From: Lineus longissimus
Lineage: Eukaryota > Nemertea > Pilidiophora > Heteronemertea > Lineidae
DNA: 64,000 nt
Direction of reading: 5' to 3'
Assembly: GCF_910592395.1 (NCBI RefSeq)
Contig: NC_088319.1
Location: 3,224,001-3,288,000 of the forward strand
Part shown: positions 12,012 to 22,561 of the stretch, in pieces
Layout of the letters: the number at the start of each line of letters is the position of its first letter
Numbering within the stretch: the stretch's first letter is position 1
Program-made: the position numbers and the translations under genes
The notes under the pieces: model-generated
What the model saw: only the letters and a program-made list of their open reading frames with translations
Told to the model about the DNA's origin: nothing
The model's database searches: none

Positions 12012-15000
12012 CTGAAATGAAGAACAACGCGACGATTATGTTTTTTTGGGACAACAGATTCGTACTCGGGGATAAAATACAAAAACATGTGTTGTCCTCA
12101 TAACACTGACTGTCAGTGACAGTTTCTGCCAGAGTGTTTTGAAGTATCCTTTCAACTTTTACAGTCCAAATCACATGACATCCATCCTGCTTCGCGTCAT
12201 TGACGCGAGTTACCCAGCGCGCCAATGACGCGAATTTAGGGATGACAATAATATTGTGATTTGGACGAGCGTATGCCACAAACTTCCGTGTATGACTTGC
12301 GACTTGGTAGTGATAGTACATGTATTTGTATATCTCTCTACACATCGGCAATGCTACGTATACGCAATTTGAAGTTGTCAAATTTAGTTACAGATTTCAA
12401 ATTTTTAACGGACGGCGCAGGCCTTTAATGGCATAAAATATTACCCAAGTAAAGACTTGACATGGTTGCAAACATCGACTTCTTTTCTTTCCTCCACAGT
12501 ACTTACATGCGTTGTCATTTTTCCGACTACGAGGGGAGCTGCGAATCCTGATATCGTCCCAAACGTATTGCTTATACCATAAAGAATCCCCGCGTATCTG
12601 CAAAAGATGATGTAGTGCTGTTGAGATATTCCAGTGGAACACGTTAAAAGGGACACTCACTGTATGGTGCTTCTCCCCAATTTCGAGTCATCCCCAATTT
12701 CGCGAAAATCCGTTTTTTCCCGTTTTCTCGCGCGTCACTTCGTTTCCAGAGAAGAAATTTTCTGATTTTTGATTTTCATTTCGTTCCGCAAAGAAAGCGC
12801 CCAAAATGCGTCCTAAACAGGCAAGCAATTCTCTAATTACGTTCAAAACACTGGGTCAATACCTAGGATCATGCACACTACACAGAAACACAACAATCAG
12901 TCGCGCATGCGCAATACCCGCGAAAATGGGGGAGCCGCTTCGGATTTGTTTTGGTCTGCATCGATCTTTCAGTGAGCGATTTCAAGATTAATTCACGCTT
13001 AAAACATCCACGCAGCACCCCAGATATTTCGTTATTGATCTCAAATTTCGTAATAAATAAGCTTTTGCGTGTATGGAATCGCTGGTAAAGCTAGTAAATC
13101 TGCACTTAGTGATAAGACCCGCGAAAACTGGCTCCTACATGATACATATGCAGGAGAGTCAATTTTGTTGTCTCCGGGTATAATTGAGTGGAAAGCATAG
13201 TTAGTAGGGGTCTGGTGCAAAGGAACCAGACAAAATGCTTTTAGGGTTGGCGCACATACAATGTAGAGATCACTTGGTACAAAAGCGCTGATTTCCATTT
13301 TTTGTTGCGAATAGCGCCCGCTATCATGTATGTCAAAGCGTTATACGTCGAGCATTCTGATTCGGTGTCAGAAAATGTCCTTACAGTTTCGTTACAGCAA
13401 TGCCCATTGGCTAATCGTCCAGCCACACGAATTCCCGCTATTTGTGGCAGTCCATGAGGAGACCCAATTATGATGATGTAATGAACTACCCAGGGAGTCT
13501 AACTATCTGTTCCTTGCGCCCATAATGCTGCGGCGCAGGCAAACAAAAACGCTTGCAAAAGGGGCATGCAACGGAGACATTTATTTTGGCCAACCACTTG
13601 AGGCAGCGCCCTTAAATGTTGAGCAGCAAATTTGTTTTACTCACTTCGGAGCAATATCAAGATGATTGACTACATAAGCCGACTTCGTAAAAGAGGTGAA
13701 TCCCACTGCTATGATGAACAATGCCACGGCCGCCATCCGCTGTTGACACGTGACGAACCCTGCACCAATCAGAAGCACCGCCGGTACCATGCAACCTACA
13801 TTGTCCGAGAAAAAAATCTTAATACATGATGCTGTCAGAGCCGTTTACGCAATGGCAACTTGTGATAAGAAGTGATCAAATAGTTCTTTAAGAAGGGCAA
13901 CGGATAGTTGCCCCCGACCGGGTAGAGGATAATACCTTAAACCACCTATACGTATCGCTGCCCGGTTGCCGCTGATTCAATTCAATTCAATTCAATTCTC
14001 TAACCATACGCATGTAGCGCCAACGATATACAATATACATCTCGTGATATCTAGCCCCGTATAAGACCAGTGTTGTACTTAAAAGTCAAAGACTGAATCA
14101 AATTATTTTATTTTCCAGGGAGTCAAGGTTGTCTTGCTGGAGGTCATTTCTTAACATAATGTGCGGCTTTCCGATACTGTATCTCTTAAAGGGACAACTT
14201 GGGCGTGTGATTTACCTGGCCAGGACGATAATGTCCAAACTTGACACCATGCGCCGCCACTTGAAGTATTACACTGATGCCGTTCTTCGAGCACTTTTGA
14301 GCTGACAAAATGCTCAGATTGTTTCCACGGACTCGAAGACGTCTATAGAGGTCCATGTTGTTTTTGAACCGTTCAGTGCTGTCCTTTGTAATTCAAACGT
14401 ACCTAAAGTTTGGCAAATTTTCCTGATAAGTCCCGTCTTGAGCCCACGTTTTCGCAGAATATCTACAATCTGGCCCCCAAAAACCACCGAAACTGACATC
14501 AGCACGTACGGAAGGGCCATGAACAGGCCATTCTGAAGTTGAAAAGATTAACTTCCTTTTTTAACACTAGAATATCTTGGTTTGTCTCTATCATCGCTAA
14601 TCAGGAATCGGAGAGTAACGTTATTGAGGTTTCGCTATCCTGTCCCGAGAACCAATTCACCGTAAATGGTCCTCGTTCCCTTTCCCTTGATCGGATATAT
14701 AGGAATGGGTTGCGCATCCACCACATGTAATTTTTAGTGTCAGAAAATAATGATTGCTCCCGAGGGGTAATATTACGCTAAATACAGTAAGCCATAATGA
14801 ACAGCGCTGGGAAGATGATGGTTAAGACGTGACATTCGAACGGTTATATCGGAAAGAAGTGAACTTGAGTGAGACAGTTTCTAGGGCCTTCGCTAGTACA
14901 GTAGAACCTTAGAGTGGTGTCTGCTAAGGGTTAAAGAGGTGTCTGCTAAGAGAGGTGTGTCACTGTACCTGTTTCATGTCAAATTTTAGTACGTCCCTCA

Positions 15001-18000
15001 TGTATATTGGTAGACAAACCATTAATGTGTAAGCAACATAATTGTTGCAGAGATGGCCGATGATAATCGCCCAGACTGCTGGTGATTTTGCGAAGTCCAG
15101 CCAGGGAATTCCTTCGTTCTGAAAACCATTTAGAATACATAAATTACTACATAATGTTGTAAGTTTGCCATGAACATGTCAGCTATTATAAGTAAGCATT
15201 GGTAATAGCAGAGTCTTTAAAGAGTCAGGCGACTAGGGAACGTATGGTTTCAACATCACAGCCACCGCACGTTCCGAAAGACGCGCGTTGGGACAGAGCT
15301 CTCTTGGGCAACGCGTTGACCCAAGCCAATTCCACACAACTTGAACTTGAACAATTCTTCGATCAGCTGGACATATAGCCATTACAAACGCTCCGTTTGA
15401 CAGCAAACGCCAGCTTCAAATTCACTGATTTCTACAAAACATTTTAGATATAGTGTCAAAGACAACAATGATATGAAAAGCGATACGTTTTGTCTTTTAC
15501 TTTTCGTATGTTTTGAGAAGCAGTAATGATACCGTTTCAATTCCCCATTTATTTTGGTTTCTTTAAAACCTGAAACGGGCCAAATTTAGTGGGCCTACAG
15601 TATGGGAGCATTTTTATTTCATACACCTCTAAACCTGACCTTAATTTCATGTTTGGAATGATTTTCTGTGATTCGTTTAGTTTTGGGTTATTTCAGCCTT
15701 TACATATAAGGTAGAATGGGGTAATTGTAGCTCCGGTTAAATTGTAGCCCCTGCCTATGATATTGATTGATATCCCCATGCATTAAACAATGCAGGGGCT
15801 TCAAATAAACCGGGGCTACAATTACCCCATTCTACCCTTCTACCGGCGCAGATGGGCCAATCTAATTCACGGATACTCGTTTCAGAGACGACATCACACC
15901 TTTGCCTGTTTGACTTGTTTGTCGATACTGTCGTGTATCTCCCGCCGTTCCTCCTCCGAGATATACGGGTGCTTGTCGGGAGAATCGTAGACGAAAACCG
16001 TCCAAAACACTAACCATGTTAAAGTACCAATACCTGTATAATAATAACACATTGTCGGTAAAAACATATCAAATTGCGAAATACGGGACAACCTATGCCA
16101 CTAACTTTAACGGCAGGCACGAGCATGCAGAGGACTTTTTTCTGTCACTTTTTTCAAGTCAAGTGGCTTTTTCCGAAGGGACACTTGTTTAATGAAATTG
16201 CCAGGCACCATGAGCTCACCTGTTGTCAATGAAAGCAAGTACACATTAGAATCATACTTGATGAAAGGAAGAAATGATCGTTATGGTTACACCCGTGTTT
16301 GACCTCTGCGACCTCGGAAATAAGGTCAAGGTCAAAATGTTTCAACCACTGTGTTGAGCTTGAGGGTTTTTTAATTGGCTGATTACATAATGAAAGACTC
16401 ATGCATTCGCATTCCTGCCATAATGTATTAATAGAAAACAAGATTTCTGACAATATCCTGAAAACCGCATTGGAATTGGTGCACTAGTTTGGGAGATATT
16501 GTATGAAGAAGGTTTTGATATTGATATGATCACTGACAGGACTGCACGTCTGTTCAATAGCTCCACGCTTCTTGCATGTGCCGAGTAATAGCATCCCGCG
16601 AAGTTACTATTTATAGCTCACAAGGTCATTTGCATAAGATATTGATGACGTTTTAGTCACGTGACAGTCGGACATCGACACTTATTTCTACGCATTTGAG
16701 CTTATTTCAAAGTCAATTATCTTTGACCCTGCATTGTTTTTAGCATGAATGATACCATAGAGTCAGAGAGAGAAATATTCAGAACAATTATGTAGTATTT
16801 CCAACACTCGGGCATGTGCCAGATTGAATCTAACTGCCCTAGTTAGAAAGCCTGAATCCATTACGAAACCGCATGTTTGTCCAACATTGCCTGTAATTCA
16901 ACGATGGGGAAATAGAGGGCAGCAGCTGCAGTGACCGCATTATCGCGGAATGCTATTTACATGGACTACATGCATAATGTATCTATGACTGGGACGAACA
17001 GCATGCAGCAGAAGCCGGAGACGGAGCTTTATAATGAGCCCAATGAATATTAATATAGGCCTACATGTAAATACTGTGAACACAGGTAGAGGATACACAG
17101 CATAATGTATATATTTACAGGCCGGGTCTCTTTGGCAAGCCGCTCGCCGAACAGGCATCTTTTTTGTCCTGTTTGGAAAGCCGCTTGCCAAACAGCACTA
17201 AAAAGCCACCCTGTTCCGACAGCCGGGCTTGCCAAACAGGTAAAAAGTCTATACCCTGTTTGGCGAGCTGGAGACTTTACTTATTAATGAGTTCGGCTCT
17301 CCATTCAGGACATGAAAAAGTCGCTGTTTGGTAGCCCGGCTTGCCAAGCCCGTTGCTTCCACAGCATGTTGTGTGATGCAAGCAAGCAACGCGCCTCCGT
17401 ACACATCATGGTGTCATCATTTCTTCCAAAAGAAGTTTTACGGAAGGGTTTTGACTACATCAAAATTACGTATTGTACAAGTATTCGCATACAGTAAAGG
17501 GACATGTACATTGTAAGCTTATGTCATTGACGTGTTATTTTATATTCACTTACCAGAGAGATAGAATATTGAAGGCCAGCCACCGTCGAATCCGTAGACG
17601 CAAAGAAACCCGGACAAGAAAAACATGATTATGTTACCAGTCGTCGAACCAGCGATGCTGATGGTGGCCAGTTTCGTTCTCTCAAAGACCGGGGCCCATT
17701 GGCTCCATAGGTTGTGGTAAGCGGGGACGGTCACAGCCTGCCAAGATGATGAAGGGGGGTTGAAATTAGGGTGATTCGGAATAGCGTTATATGTAATTCA
17801 GAATTTTATTTTTGTCCATTTCATGTCCGAGCTGATGATGAAAACAATACTAGGTGATCAGGCAGCCGATAGCTGTATTGTTACTCGGTTTAGAATCTCT
17901 AATGGGCCATACTTTAGGAACGTAGCGCATTTAAAGGGGACGGGGGGGGGGGGCAAGAATTTTGACAGTCATTTACGGACTCAACCAGCAAATGAGAGAA

Positions 18001-20530
18001 TTTAAATATTATTTTAAAATAACTCTGTACCTATTTATGCCATTTTCTGTACCTATTTTCCTGTACCTTTTTTCCATTACCTTTTTTCCGGTATATTTAT
18101 TTCCTGTACCTTTTTTCCGTACCTTTGTTCCCTGAACCTTTTTTCTGTACCTTTTTTACCTGGATTCACTATGAGCTAAGCATTACAAACTCCCCCAAAA
18201 TGTTCAACCTATAGACGAACACCGACATCGAATTTCCATCAAAATCGCCACATTTATAGGATCATCTTGATACTTTGCTAATTATATTGCCGGAAAGAAG
18301 TCACATTGCCCCTAACATATTAACAAATATGGAAGGGAATCATTCTGTTACGCTGAAGCAGAATGCGGAACTTCTCACAATGCATTGTATACATGTACAA
18401 TAAAGATATCATGAAGACTGAGAATTTGGAACTTCAGGAATTAAGAAAACTCAAGTTTTTTTTCAAAAGGGTGGGTAAAAGTTTCCTGAACTCAGATACT
18501 AATGTTATTTTTTTCAAAAGGGTGGGTAAAAGTTTCCTGAACTCAGATACTAAATTTTATTTTTTTCAAAAGGGTGGGTAAAAGTTTCCTGAACTCAGAT
18601 ACTAAATGTTATTTTTTTTCAAAAAGGTGTGTAAAAGTTTCCTGAACTCAGATACTAATGTTATTTTTTTCAAAAGGGTGGGTAAAAGTTTCCTGAACTC
18701 AGATACTAATGTTATTTTTTTCAAAAGGGTGGGTAAAAGTTTCCTGAACTCAGATACTAAATGTTATTTTTTTCAAAAGGGTGGGTAAAGGTTTCCTGAA
18801 CTCAGATACTAAATGCTATTTTTTTCAAAAGGGTGAGTAAAAGTTTCCTGAACTCAGATACTAAATGTTATTTTTTTCAAAAGGGTGGGTAAAAGTTTCC
18901 TGAACTCAGATACTAAATGCTATTTTTTTCAAAAGGGTGAGTAAAAGTTTCCTGAACTCAGATACTAAATGTTATTTTTTCAAAAGGGTGGGTAAAAATT
19001 TCCTGAACTCAGATACTAAATGTTATTTTTTCAAAAGGGTGGGTAAAAGTTTCCTGAACTCAGATACTAAATGTTATTTTTTTCAAAATGGTGAGTAAAA
19101 GTTTCCTGTACTTAGATACTAAATGTTATTGATTCATTGTAAAGTTATTGCCAAGACGAACAAAATGATACCTTAATCAGCTACAGCTATTAACTCTTAA
19201 ATGTACAGGAGATACAGAGCATTTCTAAGAGACAAAATTGATTATTTAATTTCCCGTACTATGGCGTGATGGTGGGCATTCTTTGTCTTAGAGGGGTTTT
19301 AGAACCTCGTTTAAATACCATTTCCTTATTAGCCTAATAATCGCTGCTAAACGAGTTACACTATTTAAGGCATTTATTTTGCGACAACGAGCCAATAGTC
19401 TGAGTGATGGCCATTGAATAAAAGACGAATAAGCTTGCAAAAGCCCCCTATTTTCAAAATTGGAACCTAGTGCTAGTAAGATGCCGTAGTATTTGTTCCA
19501 AATTCTTAATCTTTTTGAATTCTTAGTACAATGTATAGGTCACTTGAATCACCTGGAGAACCGACCACTTGCTGTACGTACCGATCCCAATCCGATGACA
19601 ACCCGCAGCGCCAGGACACAATAAACATTCCACCTTGCTGCCAACGGAATGAGGATTGTGCCAATGGCCGCTATGCCGAGGCCAATGATGATGACGATCT
19701 TGGAGCCAAATCTCCGGGCAAGCAACCCGCTTGGCACCTGGGTGATTATGTAGCCGTAGAAATACGCGGCCAGGACAGTGCCTTGGAGTGACCGGGGCCA
19801 CTCGAATGTCCCCATCTGAAAAAGAATCCGAAATATATACACCTTGTTTTCAAAGTTTCTTCAAATTAATTCTTGAGGAGCTCTCACATTCGTTCTGAAA
19901 CTTTTCACTGGTTACATGATTGCATAACTCCCCACTATAAAGGATGAAAACGTCGACATCTGAGTACTATAGTATTTGGCACTACGTATCTTTCTGATCG
20001 ACAGGAAGTTGACGGGTACAAAATAAATTGGCACGATGCTAAATTAATGTGACCCTTGACGGGGGGGGGGGGAAGTTTCACATTGACAACCGCATTACAT
20101 TGGAGCAGAGTATTTTAAGTAAGGAGTTAGGCAACTAGCATGACTAGGTAACGTATGGTTCCACCATGATAGCCACCGTCCGATCCAAAAGACGCGCTTT
20201 GGGACAGAAAGACTTCAATTGGAGAGGTCGTTCTGTGTCATTGTCTATCCGATATTTTTGCCAATGTCACTCTTTTCTCTTGACTTACATGAGTGTCGTT
20301 TCCAGTTTTCTCCGTCAAGTCATCACAGTTCCTGTCAACAGGGACAATTGTTCGGTTGTAGATGTATGTAGCACCAGTGACGTTTGCTATCACTTCCGTA
20401 GCATTCTGTGCGTGATGTACCGGCTTGACCATACACACAATAGCCAGACTCATGTTCACCCTCAAGCAGTACATCAACAGCATACCCACAAACCCGATGT
20501 AAGAGATGCGGTAACGCCATGTTAGAAAAA
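11700..20530 (-). CDS. SLC17: SLC17-family (sialin-like) anion transporter
   Basis: Nine minus-strand exons join with matching phases to 541 codons of an SLC17 major-facilitator protein, the family of sialin (SLC17A5), vesicular glutamate transporters and type I phosphate transporters. These move organic anions across lysosomal, synaptic-vesicle or plasma membranes. Diagnostic stretches: TM1 [16 protein letters not shown] with the conserved Arg; a glycosylated TM1-2 loop with four N-x-T sequons; the family signature [15 protein letters not shown] in TM2; [14 protein letters not shown] with the conserved His in TM4-5; [20 protein letters not shown] near TM10-11; and [14 protein letters not shown] at TM12. 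The C-terminal tail is long, Ser/Asp/Glu-rich and ends EEAVVNC. The first coding exon (Met and cytoplasmic N-terminus) is missing; the junction at 20530 requires a donor after one codon base. Oddity: two acidic TM4 residues common in sialin/VGLUT are Val and Ser here. Sialin-like is the closest fit; exact substrate unknown. Confidence 0.92.
12160..12266. mobile_element. MITE, ACAGTCCAAATCAC ends (in SLC17 intron)
   Basis: The left end is acagtccaaatcacatgaca; the right end, gggatgacaataatattgtgatttggac, is its imperfect reverse complement. The central 'catccatcctgcttcgcgtc' and 'gcgccaatgacgcgaattta' also occur in the 54465-54909 copy. Confidence 0.75.
12507..12597 (-). CDS. SLC17: SLC17 exon: TM11
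   Basis: 91 nt, acceptor cttttgcag, donor CGCAT|gtaagt. It encodes [20 protein letters not shown], the hallmark helix of the family, then [10 protein letters not shown]. Confidence 0.92.
13645..13795 (-). CDS. SLC17: SLC17 exon: TM9-TM10
   Basis: 151 nt, acceptor acaatgtag, donor CCGAA|gtgagt. It encodes [36 protein letters not shown] and VVNHLDIAP. The codon for the next Lys is split across the intron (AA|A). Confidence 0.9.
13977..13997. repeat. (TTCAA)n microsatellite
   Basis: Four to five tandem ttcaa units in the SLC17 intron between the exons ending at 13795 and 14403. Confidence 0.85.
14187..14265 (+). repeat. Dispersed repeat shared with 30734-30810
   Basis: Contains aaagggacaacttgggcgtg and gatttacctggccaggacga. 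The reverse complement of 30734-30810 matches with few changes. Probably a fragment of a short interspersed element. Confidence 0.7.
14403..14532 (-). CDS. SLC17: SLC17 exon: TM8-9 region
   Basis: 130 nt, acceptor acttcag, donor TTAG|gtacgt. It encodes [20 protein letters not shown] and the basic loop [19 protein letters not shown]. Confidence 0.9.
14897..14966. mobile_element. Degenerate Tigger/pogo-like MITE fragment
   Basis: It starts tacagtagaacc, ends gtgtcactgta and contains two gtgtctgctaag units, matching the terminal and inner motifs of the full copies at 31210, 41122 and 42248. It lies close to the SLC17 exon donor at 14968. Confidence 0.6.
14969..15118 (-). CDS. SLC17: SLC17 exon: TM7-TM8 region
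   Basis: 150 nt, acceptor gttttcag, donor AAACAG|gtacag. It encodes [20 protein letters not shown], the [16 protein letters not shown] helix and the following loop. Confidence 0.9.
15207..15296 (+). repeat. Dispersed repeat shared with 20104-20207
   Basis: Shared blocks include agcagagt, aacgtatggtt, agccaccg and the aaagacgcgc..ttgggacag run. Both copies lie in the same transcription unit, about 4.9 kb apart. Confidence 0.65.
15710..15836. mobile_element. 127-bp MITE, GGTAGAATGGGGTAATTGTAGC ends
   Basis: The left end ggtagaatggggtaattgta is the reverse complement of the right end tacaattaccccattctacc. A second copy is at 52112-52241. The inner 'tagcccctgcctatgatatt' is shared. Confidence 0.85.
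15900..16033 (-). CDS. SLC17: SLC17 exon: TM6 and central loop
   Basis: 134 nt, acceptor ttatacag. It encodes [20 protein letters not shown], then [12 protein letters not shown] of the cytoplasmic loop. The donor is the weak AAG|gtgtga, but the phase 0 join to the next exon is consistent. Confidence 0.85.
16585..16957 (+). repeat. 370-bp dispersed repeat, copy 1
   Basis: Nearly identical to 33408-33798 in the same orientation: shares gaagttactatttatagctc, gttttagtcacgtgacagtc and gagggcagcagctgcagtga. No coding content is visible. A non-autonomous transposon or SINE-like family is likely. Confidence 0.85.
17554..17737 (-). CDS. SLC17: SLC17 exon: TM4-TM6
   Basis: 184 nt, acceptor cttggcag, donor TCTG|gtaagt. 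It encodes [20 protein letters not shown] and [19 protein letters not shown], both highly typical of SLC17 proteins. Confidence 0.92.
18020..18165 (+). repeat. Degenerate CTGTACCTTTTTTCC repeats
   Basis: Pyrimidine-rich tract with about nine imperfect copies of a 15-18-bp unit around ctgtaccttttttcc, in an SLC17 intron. Confidence 0.7.
18450..19133 (+). repeat. 52-bp minisatellite, about 13 copies
   Basis: The unit contains caaaagggtgggtaaaagtt and tcctgaactcagatactaaa, then tgttatttttt. Copies differ mainly in poly-T length and in ggtgggt versus ggtgagt. It lies wholly inside the SLC17 intron between 17737 and 19582. The open frames across it are repeat artefacts. Confidence 0.95.
19582..19815 (-). 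CDS. SLC17: SLC17 exon: TM2-TM4 start
   Basis: 234 nt, phase 0 at both ends, acceptor ctttttcag, donor TCG|gtacgt. It encodes [20 protein letters not shown], the TM2 ITQVPSG motif, the RRFGSK loop after it and LRVVIGLGS at the start of TM4. Confidence 0.92.
20104..20207 (+). repeat. Dispersed repeat shared with 15207-15296
   Basis: Second copy, just downstream (in transcription sense) of the TM1 exon donor. Same block order as 15207-15296. Confidence 0.65.
20289..20530 (-). CDS. SLC17: SLC17 exon: TM1 and lumenal loop
   Basis: 242 nt, acceptor ttttcag, donor ACTCAT|gtaagt. It encodes [18 protein letters not shown], the TM1 Arg motif LRVNMSLA, and a loop with NAT, NVT, NRT and NDT sequons. 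It enters in phase 1, so an upstream exon must exist. Confidence 0.9.
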
Positions 20531-20570
20531 CTGAAAATAAACAAAGCTGTACGCTAAAAGAGGCAAGATT

Positions 20571-20993
20571 ACCATTGATTTTTTAAGCCTTTTAGCAGTT
20601 CAATTGTCAATGTTTGACCGCATCAAATACTGCGTGGGGTGGTGAATCTGAAATTTTGATATGATATTCCGGACAGTCGGGCAAGTAAATGGTGAAAAGT
20701 AAACTGGTAGTTGACCACGGAAATTTTTTGATAATCGACAAATTAGACAGACATTGATATTTCCACTCTTTTCAGCCAACTGGCAGAAAAATCTCAAAAC
20801 ACACCCCCTATTACCAAATTAGCAAAATTCGAAATTAATTTTTTCATCAAATAATTTCTTTATATCTGTAGACTTGGCACAACAAATATTTTTTCAATAC
20901 CTCTCCAAATATGTACTTGAGAGTTAAAAACATGCACTCGTCTAATTGATAGGCCTGGACCCTCCAACCTATGAATATTCATTGGTGGTATTG
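20571..20993 (+). repeat. 420-bp dispersed repeat, copy 1
   Basis: Matches 28260-28691 in the same orientation: accattgattttttaagcct at the start, ggtagttgaccacggaa inside, atgaatattca near the end. It lies just upstream of the SLC17 TM1 exon. Confidence 0.88.
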
Positions 20994-21280
20994 TCTCAAA
21001 ATACAAGATACCTATGAGGCGCCATGTTGGAATTTAATTATTTCCTTAAATTATTGGAAACAATCTCATTCTTTCAAACAATAAACGAATATATTTTACT
21101 TATTTCATCCAATTTTTGAAACAATTATTTTGTAGTCAAACCAGCAGTTTTATTTAACAAACCATCCTTTATTTCAAAACCAGTAAGACAAACGAAAATT
21201 ATTTGAATACCATCGAAGTTGCGCAAAACCACACAAAGTTGGCGTTTTCATTCTTTCAAACCATGTTGAGTCGCATCCTG

Positions 21281-21934
21281 ATTATTTCAAATCACAAACT
21301 TTGCTTAAATCAATGGTTAACATCCCACGGAAAAAGTGCGAAAAACGTTATTTGCATCCCATGATCAAATGCACCCGCTACAGACTTATGGTATGCATAT
21401 AGGCCAAATCAATCTAGCTCATTTCTCTCATAAAACGCGAACGTTTTATTTCATCAATAACTAAATTATGATCTGAATAAATGAAATCTAACACTTTCTG
21501 GTGGGTTTCAAGGTGATTTTATGGAGAACTATAAATGCAGCGTAGGGCATCAATTATTTTCGCGAATTTAGTGGTGATGCGGTAGCCTCTTTGCAAATCG
21601 AAAAATTCTTTCCTTATCTCTCTGCGCCGGTAGGCCTACTGCTTTTCAAGATGGTGGCAACTTACAAGTTGGCCTATTAGAGGCGTTGTAAGGAACGAAA
21701 TCAGCGCCTCTAGTTTCAAGATTGTCACATCATGCTGTGGAAGCAGCCATAATTTTCTGTTCCATACACATCATGCTGTGTACATGTATTTATCCAGAAA
21801 TAATCGCCTAAATAAATTCCCACATGGCGCCCGTATATATACCATAAGTTTGTAGCGGGTGCATTTTTCATGGGATGCAAATGATATTTTTCACAGATGT
21901 TAGTGGGTTGCAAACAATGAATTATTTGAAATAA
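21281..21934. mobile_element. Inverted-repeat element, about 650 bp
   Basis: The left arm at 21281-21402 (contains catttgcatcccatg-like sequence and gcacccgctacagacttatg) pairs imperfectly with 21830-21934 (cataagtttgtagcgggtgc, catgggatgcaaatg). The arms are about 100-120 bases. Confidence 0.7.
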
Positions 21935-21957
21935 ATACGATGTGACACAACATGGAT

Positions 21958-21970
21958 TGACCTTTGACCT
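21958..21970 (-). promoter_or_regulatory. Perfect DR1 nuclear-receptor-type motif
   Basis: TGACCT T TGACCT on the plus strand is AGGTCA A AGGTCA on the minus strand, the DR1 layout bound by RXR/HNF4/COUP-TF-class receptors. It lies upstream of the SLC17 exons on the transcribed strand. Function is inference only; such 13-mers can occur by chance. Confidence 0.35.
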
Positions 21971-22561
21971 TTGTCAGATAAACCCCTTCGTCTGGATTAG
22001 GCCTACGTGTGTGTACCAGACACTGTTCTCGTTCTCAGAATTAGGCCTAACTCTGAACCTCAAGAGGGTGCACCCGAAAGACTATGCCTATATGCAGCGC
22101 CCGGTTTTCCTGATTCGGTGGGGTGCGTTGATAAGGAAAGTAGATGAAGAGTGGGAAAACTTACCAAATTTGCTCCGTTTCTCAGCCCTTTTCATTAAAA
22201 TCCAAGCCATGGTTTCTTTTTGCGACGCTATCTTATCATCAGCCAAACAGATGCAAGGTCTATAAATTCTGACGAACACTCGTTCATCCACATCTACTTA
22301 AAATAATGTCTACGGGTACATACATGTATCATTTTTAATAAGCGCGAACTGTCATGCCAGTGACACCTTTCGGAGCGAACGAAGAGTATTCGGTGTTGGG
22401 CCGGTGGTATCGTGTCTGTAAGCGACGTGCGAGTGGCCCTTCGAACGGCAGAACAACTGATCCAGCATCACCTGACGAATACTGGACAATTACCGGCCAC
22501 TATAGGCCTAACGGGCATAACCGTAAGAGTAACGGATATGACAAGGGGAGGAGACCGGGCT

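Noticed and set aside
11821-12381. 186-codon minus-strand frame over the end of the SLC17 gene
   Set aside because: It is an alternative frame across the terminal exon and its upstream intron; the SLC17 frame is clearly the coding one.
22088-22291. Candidate first exon of the SLC17 gene on the minus strand
   Set aside because: No donor in the required phase and no similarity to SLC17 N-termini; the true first exon remains unfound.
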